Source: Toxonevra muliebris
Lineage: Eukaryota; Arthropoda; Insecta; Diptera; Pallopteridae
Assembly: GCA_963691655.1 (NCBI GenBank)
Contig: OY829329.1
Span: forward strand, 20,102,708 to 20,166,707
DNA length: 64,000 nucleotides
Direction: 5' to 3'
Made by a program: the position numbers and the translations under genes. This document shows, piece by piece, positions 47,501-58,684 of this stretch (its first letter is position 1; every line of letters begins with the position of its first letter). The notes under the pieces are model-generated. The model searched no databases, was not told where the DNA came from, and was given only the letters and a program-made list of their open reading frames with translations.

Positions 47501-50335
47501 AAATTTATAATATATTAAATGGTTTTTAAATATTTTTTCATTCTATACTTTTTTTTTCTTAAATGCCAGAAATATAAAGAGAAAAAATTTGGAATTTTAG
47601 TTACGCTATGTGACCAAATTTGATTTGTCGTTTTTGACATGAGGCTTGACTTCGGCTTCAAAAAGAGAAGGTGTTACTGAGCAATCCTGCATTCACAGTT
47701 TTTTTAGTTTAGTAACTGTTTTTGATATGAAGGTTTCGTCCTGAAACTGAGTTTGAAAAGCCTAAAAATTAATCAAAATTGAAATGAATTATCGCGTCCT
47801 TGTAAATTTAGACTAATTTGAAAGGTAATATAAACAGCAATATTTGGTTTTACAGTATATTTGAACTTTTCTACCATCAAATGATTAGTTAGAAGCGATT
47901 GGATTTACGAAAAGAGGAAAAAATGGAGATTATAGTTGGGTTGATATTGTTATTAATAACACTGCAAAATAGAGTCTTGATAAAAATGACGTTTCGATTT
48001 TAAATTAAAATTCTATTCATATCCGGTTCCTTTTTTATGGAGTTTTCACCGCGAAACTTGAGAAAAAATCATCTTAAATTAAAAAAATTAGAATTAAATT
48101 GTGAATTTTTAATAAATATCGTCATCGGAAATTTATTTCCTGCTTCAATTTATGCTTATTTCTGCTTGATCGATTGAACGGTTCTTGAGAAAACAAAGCT
48201 TAGGGAAACATCGGATCAATCCGATATTTAAGGAGGCAATCTTAAAATGTTATTCTTTAATATAAATTTTTTAATTTCTAAGTTATGGTTTTCCATTAAG
48301 CATTATTTTCTGCTGTTTGCTAGGATCCATCAAATACGTCATTGTATTCACTTGCGGATCCAGAACGGAGATTTTAACATAAAAACCGATGTTTTTCGAC
48401 ATATGAATCTCGATTCTGAGAAAAAACCTGCAGACTAAAAATAAAAAATTTAAATGCTTCCATAACAATCAGTTCAGAAATAAAACCCTTTTTTCCTCTT
48501 AGGCCCGCAAGTGATTTATTTAATTTATTGTCTTTAAGCATCAGTTTCATAAAAACGCAAATGTACAAGTGCTTTTGACTTGCTTCTGTTCTTTGCGAGA
48601 ACCCGGCTTTATATGTTAAACGATCCCGCTTTCATCTCCCCTTCTTCGTACAAAAACACAATCGGAGCAACATCAGCGAAAAAAATTTGCTCTTTGACTT
48701 TCTTATTTTCTTGATCTCTTCCTTGTCAACTAATACTTTCTCATACAATTGACAGTGTTGCCAACTTGATTGTTATCCCGCTAAATCTGGTTGGTTTTTT
48801 AAATAAAAAACGGGAGTTAAAATCACTTGGTTGCTGGTGGGTTTTTTTTTAGTGGGATTTGCTTTTTCTATTTTTTATTTTGACAAGTTTTATTTGAAAG
48901 GGCTGATTTTTTATGATTCAATACAGGAAAGGAAAAGTGTTTATTAATATCATTAATTTATTGCTCTCTACGCATTTCTTGACATCTATGGCAATACTTC
49001 GCACGAAGCTTAAACAGAGATCTCATTCATAAAGAAGTTGAGGACATCCTAGCGCAACGGATGTTGAACACGCTAACTATGATGATAGTATAAATGCAAG
49101 CTAGTAGTAGCAGCTTAAAACGAACACAACCAGAGTTTCTCCACAAGGCGGAATATTATCACCACTGATGTGGAGTATCGTAATAGATGAGTTACTCGAA
49201 GGATTAGCTAAAACTGGGTTAATATTTCAGGGTTACCCTCAAGATATAGTAATAATCAGTACACCATATCTTCAGTTGTTTGTTGGAGCTTTTTTTACCT
49301 TACGGGAGGATCATATTCATCCCGATAGTTTTCGGAAGTTCGTTAATTCGTTAGTGCATATTTCAAATAGTTCGCTGATGTAGCTGAAATATGATTTGCC
49401 TAAGGTTTTTTCGTTCTGTTTCAAGTAAAGAAAAAAAAGAGCCTTAAATCATGGAAAATTATTCAATATATTTCCTATTCGAACCGATATGAACTTGTCT
49501 AGTGTTTTTGGCATGGAATGATAATAATAGTAACAGGAGTGGATAAATCATAGTTGAATAAAACATAAAACGTGTTATTTCCTTCTTCTGTCCATTTATA
49601 GAGGTAAGAATTTTTATTTCTCTCTCTGTAGGAAATTCAAAACTTTTAAGCTCGGGCTGATAAGAAATTCCAACCCCCATCAAATGGTAGGTAAGAGCGC
49701 TACTACCCACTGTTTTACGTCGACTGTAACCTGCTGACAACTTTCATTTACTAATTTATTTTTTTAGTGAAATTTTGTCGCAATTATTTGTCACAAACAT
49801 TTAAGAAATTGATATACAAAAAATTAAGTAACTTTTAAAATATTAATTATATATACTATGAGTATATTTTTCATACTCACTATTATGATCAGCTATAACA
49901 GAAGTTAAACTCTTTCCATTCACCATTAATTCCACCAATTTGTTTCGACTGCATTTTAAAGTTTCCAATTGTGCCAACGAACTTAAATCCAAGACCTCCA
50001 TTTCATTTTCACTTACTTCCAACTGGGTCAAATACTGTATGCACAGAAAAATTACATCATTTAAATATGTGAGTATGATATTTTAGAAATCAGTCAATGT
50101 AAAAATGCCATTTATATGGAAGTATAAATGGCAAAACGAAATCCATCCATCAAATCTTACATACATTATAATTTCCGATTAATATGCTGCCACAAAGTTG
50201 ATTCCCTCGAAGACTGAACTTTTTTAAAGGTGGATTTAAATCATTGGATGTTTCTGTATTTTGATTTGTATTAATTTTTAATTTTGATTTGTACATTTCA
50301 ACTGAAGATTGCTTCTTTTTTGTAGCCTTTATCAT
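44166..50335 (-). CDS. Phlpp: PH-domain-lacking PHLPP-type leucine-rich-repeat PP2C phosphatase (three coding exons)
   Basis: PHLPP enzymes dephosphorylate the hydrophobic motif of Akt and PKC. Exons on the minus strand: 50335-50165, 50034-49881 and 46774-44166, with in-frame GT/AG joins (GNYN+YLTQL; IADHN+S+LHAIN). The result is 977 residues. About 60-375 are leucine-rich repeats (LTYLDISHNYFTELP, LEVLVLSGNMLQHLPE). About 426-653 are the PP2C-like domain, and then comes a long tail with a 14-Gln run. The C-terminus TTEL fits a class I PDZ ligand, as in PHLPPs. The start at 50335 has context ACAATG; an in-frame ATG at 50383 would add 16 residues. A CA-rich tract ending in CAG just before 50344 could be an acceptor for a further 5' exon. 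Odd: two canonical PP2C metal-site Asp appear replaced (FDG to FES; GxWD to NTWA). Confidence 0.94.
47147..47290 (+). promoter_or_regulatory. Possible Inr + DPE core promoter with downstream splice donor
   Basis: TCAGTT at 47147-47152 fits the fly initiator. With the A as +1, AGACGC lies at +28 to +33 and fits the DPE consensus at five of six positions. A good donor (AAAGGTAAGTTAG) follows at about 47284. This could be a noncoding first exon antisense to Phlpp, or the internal promoter of a decayed LINE; LINE RT text lies 2 kb downstream on the same strand. Evidence is motif-level only. Confidence 0.25.
49040..49290 (+). pseudogene. Non-LTR retrotransposon reverse-transcriptase fragment in Phlpp intron 2
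   Basis: The + frame from 49132 reads RVSPQGGILSPLMWSIVIDE followed by LLEGLAKTGLIFQGYPQDIVII. This is the GCPQGGxLSPLLW and GYADDIVI block of LINE reverse transcriptases, with the catalytic YADD changed to YPQD. Upstream text (VEDILAQRMLNT) may be the preceding helix in a shifted frame. The pattern suits R1, I or LOA-type elements. After 49290 the similarity stops. Confidence 0.75.
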
Positions 50336-51460
50336 TGTCGACCTGTGTGTGTGTGTGGAGTTTTCGTAAGATTTGTTATGCATGAACAATCCTCCACACA
50401 GCAATAAACCCCAAATGCACTCTGAAGCAATTAATATAAAAAAATGTAACTATGATATTCCATATATACTTGTGCATTTAGCTCAAACTTATACGATATG
50501 CGATTTCTTTTTTTTTTTAACAAATTTCACTCTCATTAGATTTAATTTTTTAAGAACCTAAATTTACTTTATTTCATTTTTTATTTTGTTAGTTTTTCTA
50601 CTACTTTAATTCATTCACACAATTTCACGACCAAATCTTTCAAAAGTCTTCACTAAACTGAACAATTTCAAAACAAATTGTTCCGCCTGGTAGCACATAA
50701 AAACACACCACTTGTCTTGCCACACACCACCAAAAACAACAATAACAACAGCAACAAGATCATAATGTATTCCACTATCGTGTATTGTTATATTGAGCAA
50801 GTGCTTTATGAATTAAAATGTTGAGCAAAAAGATTTTACATGGTAAAAAAAAAATTAAATTTAACTGAAAATTATTCTGAGAAAATAGCTGAAATGTTTT
50901 GATATGCATGAGTGTTTGGAACAATTTCAATAGACACCGCTATCTCGGTAGATATTTTACCAAATTTCTTGGATGCCTTTCGAATTTTATTATATCATTC
51001 TGCATTGTTAAAGAATGCATTCTTTTGGTGCTATATTTCTTCAAATCAGCAGTCATAAATTTTGTATTTAAAATATTAATTTATATTTTGGATACTTGGA
51101 CTTTTCATTTTTCTGTTCCAATATGTAGCTTTAACCTACAAATATATATATAATTGGTTATAAAAATGATTGTGCCTTTTTGCAACCACAATTAGAACCA
51201 ATGTCGATTCGATCTCCATAACCTGAAAAGGTATCTCAAATCAAAGCTTGGTATTTTTGCGAGGATATCAAAAATAAAGAAATTTATTTATGCGGCTTTG
51301 AAACCCTTTGAGAATTGGAAAATCGTGAATAAAATCGCTGTCAATTTAAGAGAGCGAAAAACTTTAATATTCCGAGTGTCGCACTCTTTTCATTTTTTTG
51401 TATGAAGTTTGTAGGCTCTCAACTTAAGACAGCGAAAACTTTAATATTCCCTCCGATTTT
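50336..51460. other. Phlpp upstream region
   Basis: The 5' flank of Phlpp. A 10-bp (GT) run lies near 50345-50358 and a T run near 50508-50520. No start site could be fixed and no other gene was recognised. Confidence 0.4.
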
Positions 51461-52854
51461 CAGTGTGGCCAACTTTTGTTTTTCGAAATCCACTAAAATG
51501 AAGAAAAAACGCTTTAAAAAAGCGCTGAATTTTTTCTTTATGAAAGTCTTAAACACAAATTTTTTATATTCAATAGAATCGCCATAGTTCGTACCCCGTT
51601 AATTCGAAATCTCAATAATTCATAACAAACTGCTGGTCCCTTGAAAAAATCACTTTAATTCGCAAAAATTCTACACATTTTGGTCCCCTCGCTACTTCGT
51701 ATTTTTTTTTTTTAATATTTTTTTTCTGTTTAACCTCTTATAATTCGAAATTGGTTGTTGACAACCTCTTGTAATTCGAAATGCAAAGCAAAATTCTATG
51801 GAACTGTGGTTCGAAAGAAATCAATCATTGTAGATAGCTACGTTCACTTTTTTTATAGAATTGTTTGTGTTTTTCGTGGTTGACAAAAACTACAAAACCG
51901 TTAGTTCGTATTATTCTTATTTTAACATCGTTAACTCTGGTATTGTATATCCCAATAATGTTCGAGAACTTAAGTGAAATGGGAGATACGGCTTCCATTT
52001 TATTTTAGATTCCTTAAAAACACGGATGCTGGCTGTCAATGAGTGGATTGTAGACATGCAGTGTCATCGCCGTAAAATGGCTTTGTTATAATTCCTGATT
52101 CCTGGTTACAAAGGTTATAGCTGACATTGTAAAACTTAAGGATAACTGGATTAAGAGTCCTGGACATATTATTTTTTAAAATTTATTTCAATATTCGAAT
52201 AAAATATTGAAAAAACTCGGGGTGAAAGAGTCAAATCGAAATCTCGTTAAATCGAAAACCTCTGTAATTCGTAAAAAATCAGCTGGTTTCTGCTGTATTA
52301 AAAAGAAAATTAACTAAATAAATGTATTTTTAAAGTTTTTAATTCATAGCATTTCTAAATTATACAATCACATATATAAGATAATGGAAAAAGAGTATTT
52401 TATACACTTTGATCACAAAAAAATATACAGAGTAATAATTTATAACTATCACATATCGATGTCGAAGTCTATATTCTCTTCATTACTATCAGCTTCTTCT
52501 GATCATAACACACTCTTTAGTCTAAATTCAGAAGAATTATAAACACTAGTGCTGTTTATTTACGTCATCAGGTATTTTGTAGTTTTCACAAAATGAATTT
52601 TCGTGTTTTAATCCATTTTTTTATATGAAGTAAAGAATTTTTTAAATTGAGTGAGTTATGGTTACGAATTATGGTTTTAAATAAGTTCATTGCTCATTGT
52701 TTCGAAAAAAAATGTTGTCAGGTTTATTCAGGAAATGGATAATATAGCGGAGCATTTAGTGTCTTTAAACTGACCGCTAAATCACTTATTTTCCGCGTTT
52801 TAATTTTTAAAAAGCACTAAATTTAGCGAGAAAAGCGCTGAGTTGGCCACACTG
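51461..52854 (+). mobile_element. hAT-like family copy B with perfect 8-bp target duplication
   Basis: It begins CAGTGTGGCCAACTTTTG and ends GAGTTGGCCACACTG. The 8 bp on each side are identical (CCGATTTT at 51453-51460 and 52855-52862). Sequence at both ends matches copies A and C. The right two thirds hold, on the minus strand, the same acidic reading-frame tail as copy C. A 725-bp insertion at about 51571-52295 explains the extra length (1394 bp). Confidence 0.93.
51571..52295. mobile_element. Possible pogo-like element nested in copy B
   Basis: This block is absent from copies A and C. Its ends read CAATAGAATCGCC on the left and, reverse-complemented, CAGCAGAAACC on the right. AATTCGAAAT and GTTAATTCG words lie just inside both ends, as in pogo/Tigger-like termini. 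The right end is followed by TA, but the left flank is not TA. No transposase was recognised. Confidence 0.45.
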
Positions 52855-54149
52855 CCGATTTTATTCTTCCCTTTTTTTAATTCTTCCATTTTAAATGACT
52901 GTTCTCTCAAAACTTGTTCTCTTTTATTTTCGAACATAGGAACAATGGAAGAAGGGAACCAAATTTGGCATCAGGAATTTGACAGAAAAGAGAAAGAAAC
53001 TTTATACGCTCTTATTATACTGGAGAAAAAGACAAAAATTTAGGACCAAACCGAAGATATAAGTATTTTGTTTTTTGTTAAGAAGAATTTGTATGCAACT
53101 TGTGCTTGGGGTAAAACACCTGACGATTTTAGTGGAAATTATGGAAGTAGTAATCCTTGATATCGCAAGAAATTTCAACAGTCAACCAAAAGCAGACAGG
53201 GACTCGTATTGGCAGAAACAAACAGGTAATGGAATGTGACTGTTATTCCAGAAAAAAGCATAGTTGTGTGAAAAAATTTGTGAGAATTATAAAATACTTT
53301 AATTAATCGTAAAAGCTTCGTTTTACTTTGAAAAAGTGGCAAGTGGGTCGGAAATTGGACCACTTAGACCACTCAGATGTTTATTTTATTTATTAATTTT
53401 TCAAATAAATTGAAAAAAAAAAATGAATACACCGACCGAGGGCCGCATTTTTTTTTTTTTTTTGTATGAAGTTTTTACGCTTTCAATAGAGCGCAAAATA
53501 CATTACCAATTACTCAATGCTGAACAGTGGTTGTCACTGTTTTGAAGCAATTAAAGCTTAAAGACTTTCGTTTGAGATCATTCAAATAAAACTGATAAGC
53601 TTAAAAACTTTTCACTCGCGAACAAGAGAATCGGCATTACTATTTTAAAGTCAGAGATATAAAGACTATTTTTTTCAGTGTCTATCAATTGAGTTGCCGT
53701 TTTGTTGCACATTGTATTGTGCATAGTTTGTGTATGCATTACACCAGCAACAATCATACAAGGTAAAGAACTCGTACTTACTAATCTGGAAATGATCAAT
53801 TTTCATATGCCAAATTGCTATGGGGAATGAATTAAATAGAATGTGCATGCGCACCACAGCTCTAACTATTTTAAAATGATACTTAAACGTTGAGAAATGA
53901 ACTTAAGAAAACAAATACCCCTGCTATAGAATCTGCCGAAAAAGTTACGTATCAATAGCTACATTTACAAATTCGGAAACGATTACGATTTGTTTTTTCA
54001 TCTTTTTTTTGGTTATTCAACCAGTACAACAATCGGCACAAAACTTTATATTTTTTAGTTTTACATCAAACCGAATATTTTTAGCACTTGAGAAGTAAAG
54101 CAAAATTAAGATTTTTATAAATTACGGCCATTTTAAGTGTATAGAAATA
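52855..54149. other. Non-coding stretch
   Basis: No gene recognised. T-rich runs near 53448-53462. Confidence 0.4.
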
Positions 54150-54310
54150 ACGATAATTTTTCTGTACTAACCGGGCATTTTTTTATTTAATGAATACAAT
54201 CTCTGAATCAAATATTAAACTCAATTAATTACAACCAGCACATGAAACGATACTCAGAAAACCGACGTCAACGCCTCTGCTCATTTGAATGAGACCGAAT
54301 CCCATGCATT
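54150..54310 (+). repeat. Dispersed repeat, second copy of the 12.43-kb repeat
   Basis: It matches 12425-12564 in order and orientation (CTGTACTAACCGGGCATTTT, AACTCAATTAATTACA-like text, GAAACGATACT, ACGTCAACGCCTCTGCTCAT), with a 25-bp indel. This copy lacks the MITE that interrupts the 12.4-kb copy. Confidence 0.65.
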
Positions 54311-54790
54311 TCTAAAAAATTCTAAAAATTTCGACCTCGACGACGCACAGTGATGTGTTTGATAGATTTAGACGTGATAAATTCAAAGTCAAATTTAAGT
54401 AATATTTTTATTGTTAGGTATTAACTGATCCCCACTGAAAAAGTCATTTTCAAGTGACCTAAACGCTATTTACATTATCTAGTTACAAGTCAAAGTACGT
54501 GTATGCACTTTCTGTGAATGCAATTTGAAAAAACGGACATTTTTTAGTTTTGAGTTATTTAGAGTTCTGAATAAAATGTCAAACATTTTTCCAGCTATGT
54601 ACTTCAAAATGAAATAAAAATTATTTAAGTAGTTTTTATAATGTTGCTGTAATACATTTTTAAGTTTTAAGGTTTTTTATTACTTAAAAAATTATTGTAC
54701 TGTAAATTTTTTAGAAAATCAAAATATGAGCATAGATTAATAACAAAGTTGAACGGGTAGCAATGACAGCCTCTTCTACACACGCATATT

Positions 54791-55435
54791 CAGTGTGGCC
54801 AACTCAACGTGGATAAAAGTTATTTAGCGGTCAGCGCTTTTTTTTTTTTTATTTTCAATTTAAAAGACACTAAATGCTCCGCTAAATAATCCATTTCCTG
54901 AACAACATTTTTTATCGAAACAATGAGCAATGAACTTACTTGAAACCAAAGTTCGCAACCGTAAGTCACTCAATTCAAAAAATTGTTTACTTCATATAAA
55001 AAATGGATTAAAACATGGATTAAAAATTAATTTTGTGAAAACTACAAAATACCTGATAACGTAAATACATAACACTAGTGTTTATAATTCTTCTGAATTT
55101 AAACTAAAAGGTGTGTTGTGGCCAGAAGAAGCTGATAGTAATGAAGAGAATATAGATTTCTATATCGATATGTGATAGTTATAAATTATTACTCTGTATA
55201 TTTTTGTGTGATCGAATCGTATAAAGTACTCTTTGTCCATTACCTTATTTTAGTTTTTCTTGTGATCGTATAATTTAGAAATGCTGTGAATTAAAAACTT
55301 TAAAAATAAGTATATAAAAAAAAAAAATTTGTTTTTGCCACTTTTATAAGGAAAAAATTTAGCGCTTTTTTAAAGAAAATACGCGTTTTATTCTTAATTT
55401 TACTGAATTTTGAAAAACAATAGTTGGCCACACTA
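54791..55435 (-). mobile_element. hAT-like family copy C with perfect 8-bp target duplication
   Basis: The left end CAGTGTGGCCAACTCAACG and the right end GTTGGCCACACTA are inverted repeats; the last base is A where the family has G. Flanking 8-mers are identical (CGCATATT at 54783-54790 and 55436-55443). It is reversed relative to copies A and B and lacks the nested insertion of B. At 645 bp it is the best guide to the family's non-autonomous form. Confidence 0.93.
55071..55175 (+). pseudogene. Retained acidic C-terminal reading frame of the hAT-like family
   Basis: Inside copy C an open + frame of 34 codons reads YNSSEFKLKGVLWPEEADSN (from the fifth residue) and then EENIDFYIDM followed by TGA. 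The same frame can be read on the minus strand of copy B near 52450-52560 with only a few changes (IDFDIDM). Upstream text in B also looks coding (ENYKIPDDVNK) after a one-base shift. I infer this is the last part of the parent transposase. It has no full domain and is not functional. Confidence 0.5.
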
Positions 55436-55443
55436 CGCATATT

Positions 55444-58400
55444 TCCATAACAACGTATTGAGCGTCAAAATTGTCTAAATTGTCATAGAATTTAATTTTT
55501 AGTTATTTATGGCCAGAAATTTTCAGTTAATTACGAGTTTGTAGGCAGCAATTTTGAAAAATGTAAAAATATTGATATTTTTTTGCATTCAATTCGATAA
55601 GAGAACTCAAATATGATTTTTTTGCGTTGATGTCTTGACAAAAGTTGTTCTTCTATGCCTTGGGTACAATAAAACAACAAATTTTCATTAGTATACCAAA
55701 GATGGGCTTAAAATTGAATAATCCAAAATCTACTGAAAATTTCATAAGGCCATAAAAAACCAGCGATCTAGAAACGTCACAGCCTTTGTAGATTTTACTC
55801 TACTTTAACCCTACTCTATGCAGGAAACTTAAGTTGTCTGTTTACTTATATAGATGAACGCAAGACTAGAACATTTTCTGAAGTCAGATAATACGTACTG
55901 GCCCCGCATTTGTTTTGAAAAATTCGAAATTTTCGCCCATAATTTTTTAATTTCTCAAATTTATAACTTTGATTCTCTTGCGGGACTATTGAACATAAAT
56001 GAATTAGAAAAATTGTTCTTGCATTTTGTTTCTCTTTTATTAGGCGTAATAAAAAAGATATGAACATTGAAACAACTTTATAAATTATTGTCAAATTTTT
56101 GGGTCCAGTACACATTATCTGATTTCAAAAATTGTTTTACCCTTTTGTCTATCTATAATTCCAGCAAGTTTCGACTTCAGCTTCGATTTCAATGATTTTT
56201 TGTAAGCCGGCAGAGCAAATCTTGGGATTTAAGAATATGAACTACTTTTTTTATTATCTTATGGTTTACGTGCAGCGGTAACTCAAAGTTTCCGAACATG
56301 CACCAGTTATTTTAAAGAACTCATAACTTCCGTTGAATGATTGGCAATTTATCAATAATTATGTAGCTCGTTGAAATTATAATATAAAGGGTTTAAGAAG
56401 TTGCCGAAGCAACAACTTTTAGAGCTATTGCTTTCTGATTTGTCGAAATGTTTGGCTATTTATTAATTAACGCAATATGTATAAAAAAGCCGTAATTGTA
56501 TAGATTTGTGTCAGATAGGACTAAAAGAATGATTTGAGTAGATAAAAAAATTTATCACGTCTAGCTTGTATGAAACACTCCACTGTGCGACGTACTACGA
56601 CACGTATATAACACAGCTATATGGAATAAAGCTCTCTCACTAAAGCACTTGAGATAAAACTGTTAGAAGTCGACTCTCTCTGCGTGATTGTTTGTAGCCA
56701 ATCCCTACATGCTCTCATGAGCACAAACTAAACACAAATCACTTCGCTTAAATGAGCGGAACAAAACGAAAAGGAACGGTTCGTTATTGCTTTTTTTTCG
56801 TTCGTTCTTTGGTCTAATGTGCTCTATGATTACAACAACCACATGGCTTTATTCGTTTGATTAGGCGAACTCGTCTCGTGTTTTCTGTTTTTTATATGCA
56901 ATAAAAATGCATTCAGTTATTACAACAACCACATGACTTTTACATCACAAGCAGTAATAAAAACTGATCAATTTTATGACTGAATTATCGAAAAAAAATA
57001 CACACATATTTTTTGTAGTTTTGTTTTTTTACAGGAGTTTAAGAAACAATTTATTTCAATAAAACATAATACATGTTTAGTTGAATAATATTCATTATAT
57101 TTATTCTTATGTACATAAAATTTATTAATAAAATTTAAATTAAATAATCAAGTATAGTATTACGAAATTAATCATCAATTTAAAATGTCACAAATAGGAA
57201 ATAATAATAATTAATAATAATATTTTGTTTAAAAAAAATGGTCAAGAATAATAATTATAAGCTTTAATCACTTAAAATTTAAGCAGCAAAATTGATTTAC
57301 ATAGTAGATATCCTAAGATGAATATGATCTTCTAATAAAAAAAAAAATAATATAAACATCGCAGATGCGGATACGGATGCGAATATTGATGCGTTTTTTG
57401 TTTGAATTCTTGTGCTAACTGGGAGTGTAGTGTAGAGTGCTATGCAGTTTTATTTGACATTCTTGACAGCTACTACACGTCACGCCACACACATCCGTTT
57501 CCTTTCACAATTTCTTATTTGTCGTACTTCTATACTCAAAGAAACATAAAATTTTAACTAAATATCGTACAAATTGAATTCGAGCGAACAGTACAACTGC
57601 ACTTTATGCGCACGCGCAGCATCTAAGTATATAGATATTGTTTTTTTCTTTTTTTTTTTAGTACAAACTTTCACATTTGCATTAGAAGATTCATAGTACG
57701 GTATTATTATTATTGTTTATTTTTATATTTATAAGTATATATGAAATTTTATATCCGATCTGCATATGTATACATAGTCGCATTATTTAAATCAATTTAT
57801 ATATATATGTTTCCCCTTTTTTCTTGTTTGTTTCTGTTTCATTCTGTTAACAATAATAACATTCTTGTTTTTTGTTGTTTTTTTTTACTTAAATATAATA
57901 ATATGCTACATAGAAGAGTGTGACTATAGTAAAAACGCAAATTATTAATTCGTAATTTGATTTCATATCTCTTGTTTTCCTTTTTTTGCTTTGCTTGTTT
58001 TATTAATTATTTTTTGTCTTCTAATTCACCGATAGAGTGACTACTGTGATTGCATCTCTCATGACGATGATAATGACCAATCCATGGCACAATGGCTCAT
58101 TTTTTATTTGTGTGTACGAAACGGGATGCAGGAGGAATGAACGCGCGCGCTGTCCTCTATTCCAATTTTTTCTATATTTAAGTGTGTGTTTGTGAGTGCG
58201 TACGCGTTTTTTGTGGGTATGTGGAGGTTGTGTATGTATGTTTGTATGTATGTCTGTGTGTGTGTGGCTTTGTGTATATTACATTTAGAAATTACTACAT
58301 TGAATTGCAAACGTTACTCCTTTCTCAGCTAATTAATTAATATTATTAATTAATCAATTAAGTCTTTAACATTGAAATACGATTTTATCCTGGTTATTAA

Positions 58401-58684
58401 AAAGATTTGTTAATTTTAATTCTTAAATTCTAAGGAAAGCGTGAAATTTGATTTCCGCCCAATCATCATTCATAATAGTATAAATCTCTAGATCCTCAAC
58501 GCTAACGCTAACGTTAAAGACAACGACGACATGCACAATAGAAAGCGAGCTTGCGTTTGCGCGCTTACTATCTATCAACACACTGCTCTTTCTTTTTCTC
58601 CTCCTCTTCATTCTCCCACTGAACCACATTCGGATTATTATATCCAATTCTTAAACTTTACCTAGGCTCTAGTCTCGTTTGCTT
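55444..58684. other. Intergenic stretch and probable 3' UTR of the zinc-knuckle gene
   Basis: No other gene recognised. GT and ATGT repeats lie near 58185-58270. The long AT-rich run from about 57000 to 58684 probably includes the 3' UTR of the minus-strand gene that ends at 58685; several TTTATT words give minus-strand AATAAA signals near 57095-57130. Confidence 0.45.

Larger units (their letters stand above)
46775..49880 (-). other. Phlpp intron 2 (3.1 kb)
   Basis: It holds a possible + strand core promoter near 47149, a G-rich hAT-like end near 47395 (CAGGGCCGTATTTAGGGG), a LINE RT fragment at about 49.04-49.29 kb and a scrap matching the right end of the Lim3 intron 4 element at 49315-49400. 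The rest is AT-rich and unassigned. Confidence 0.6.
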
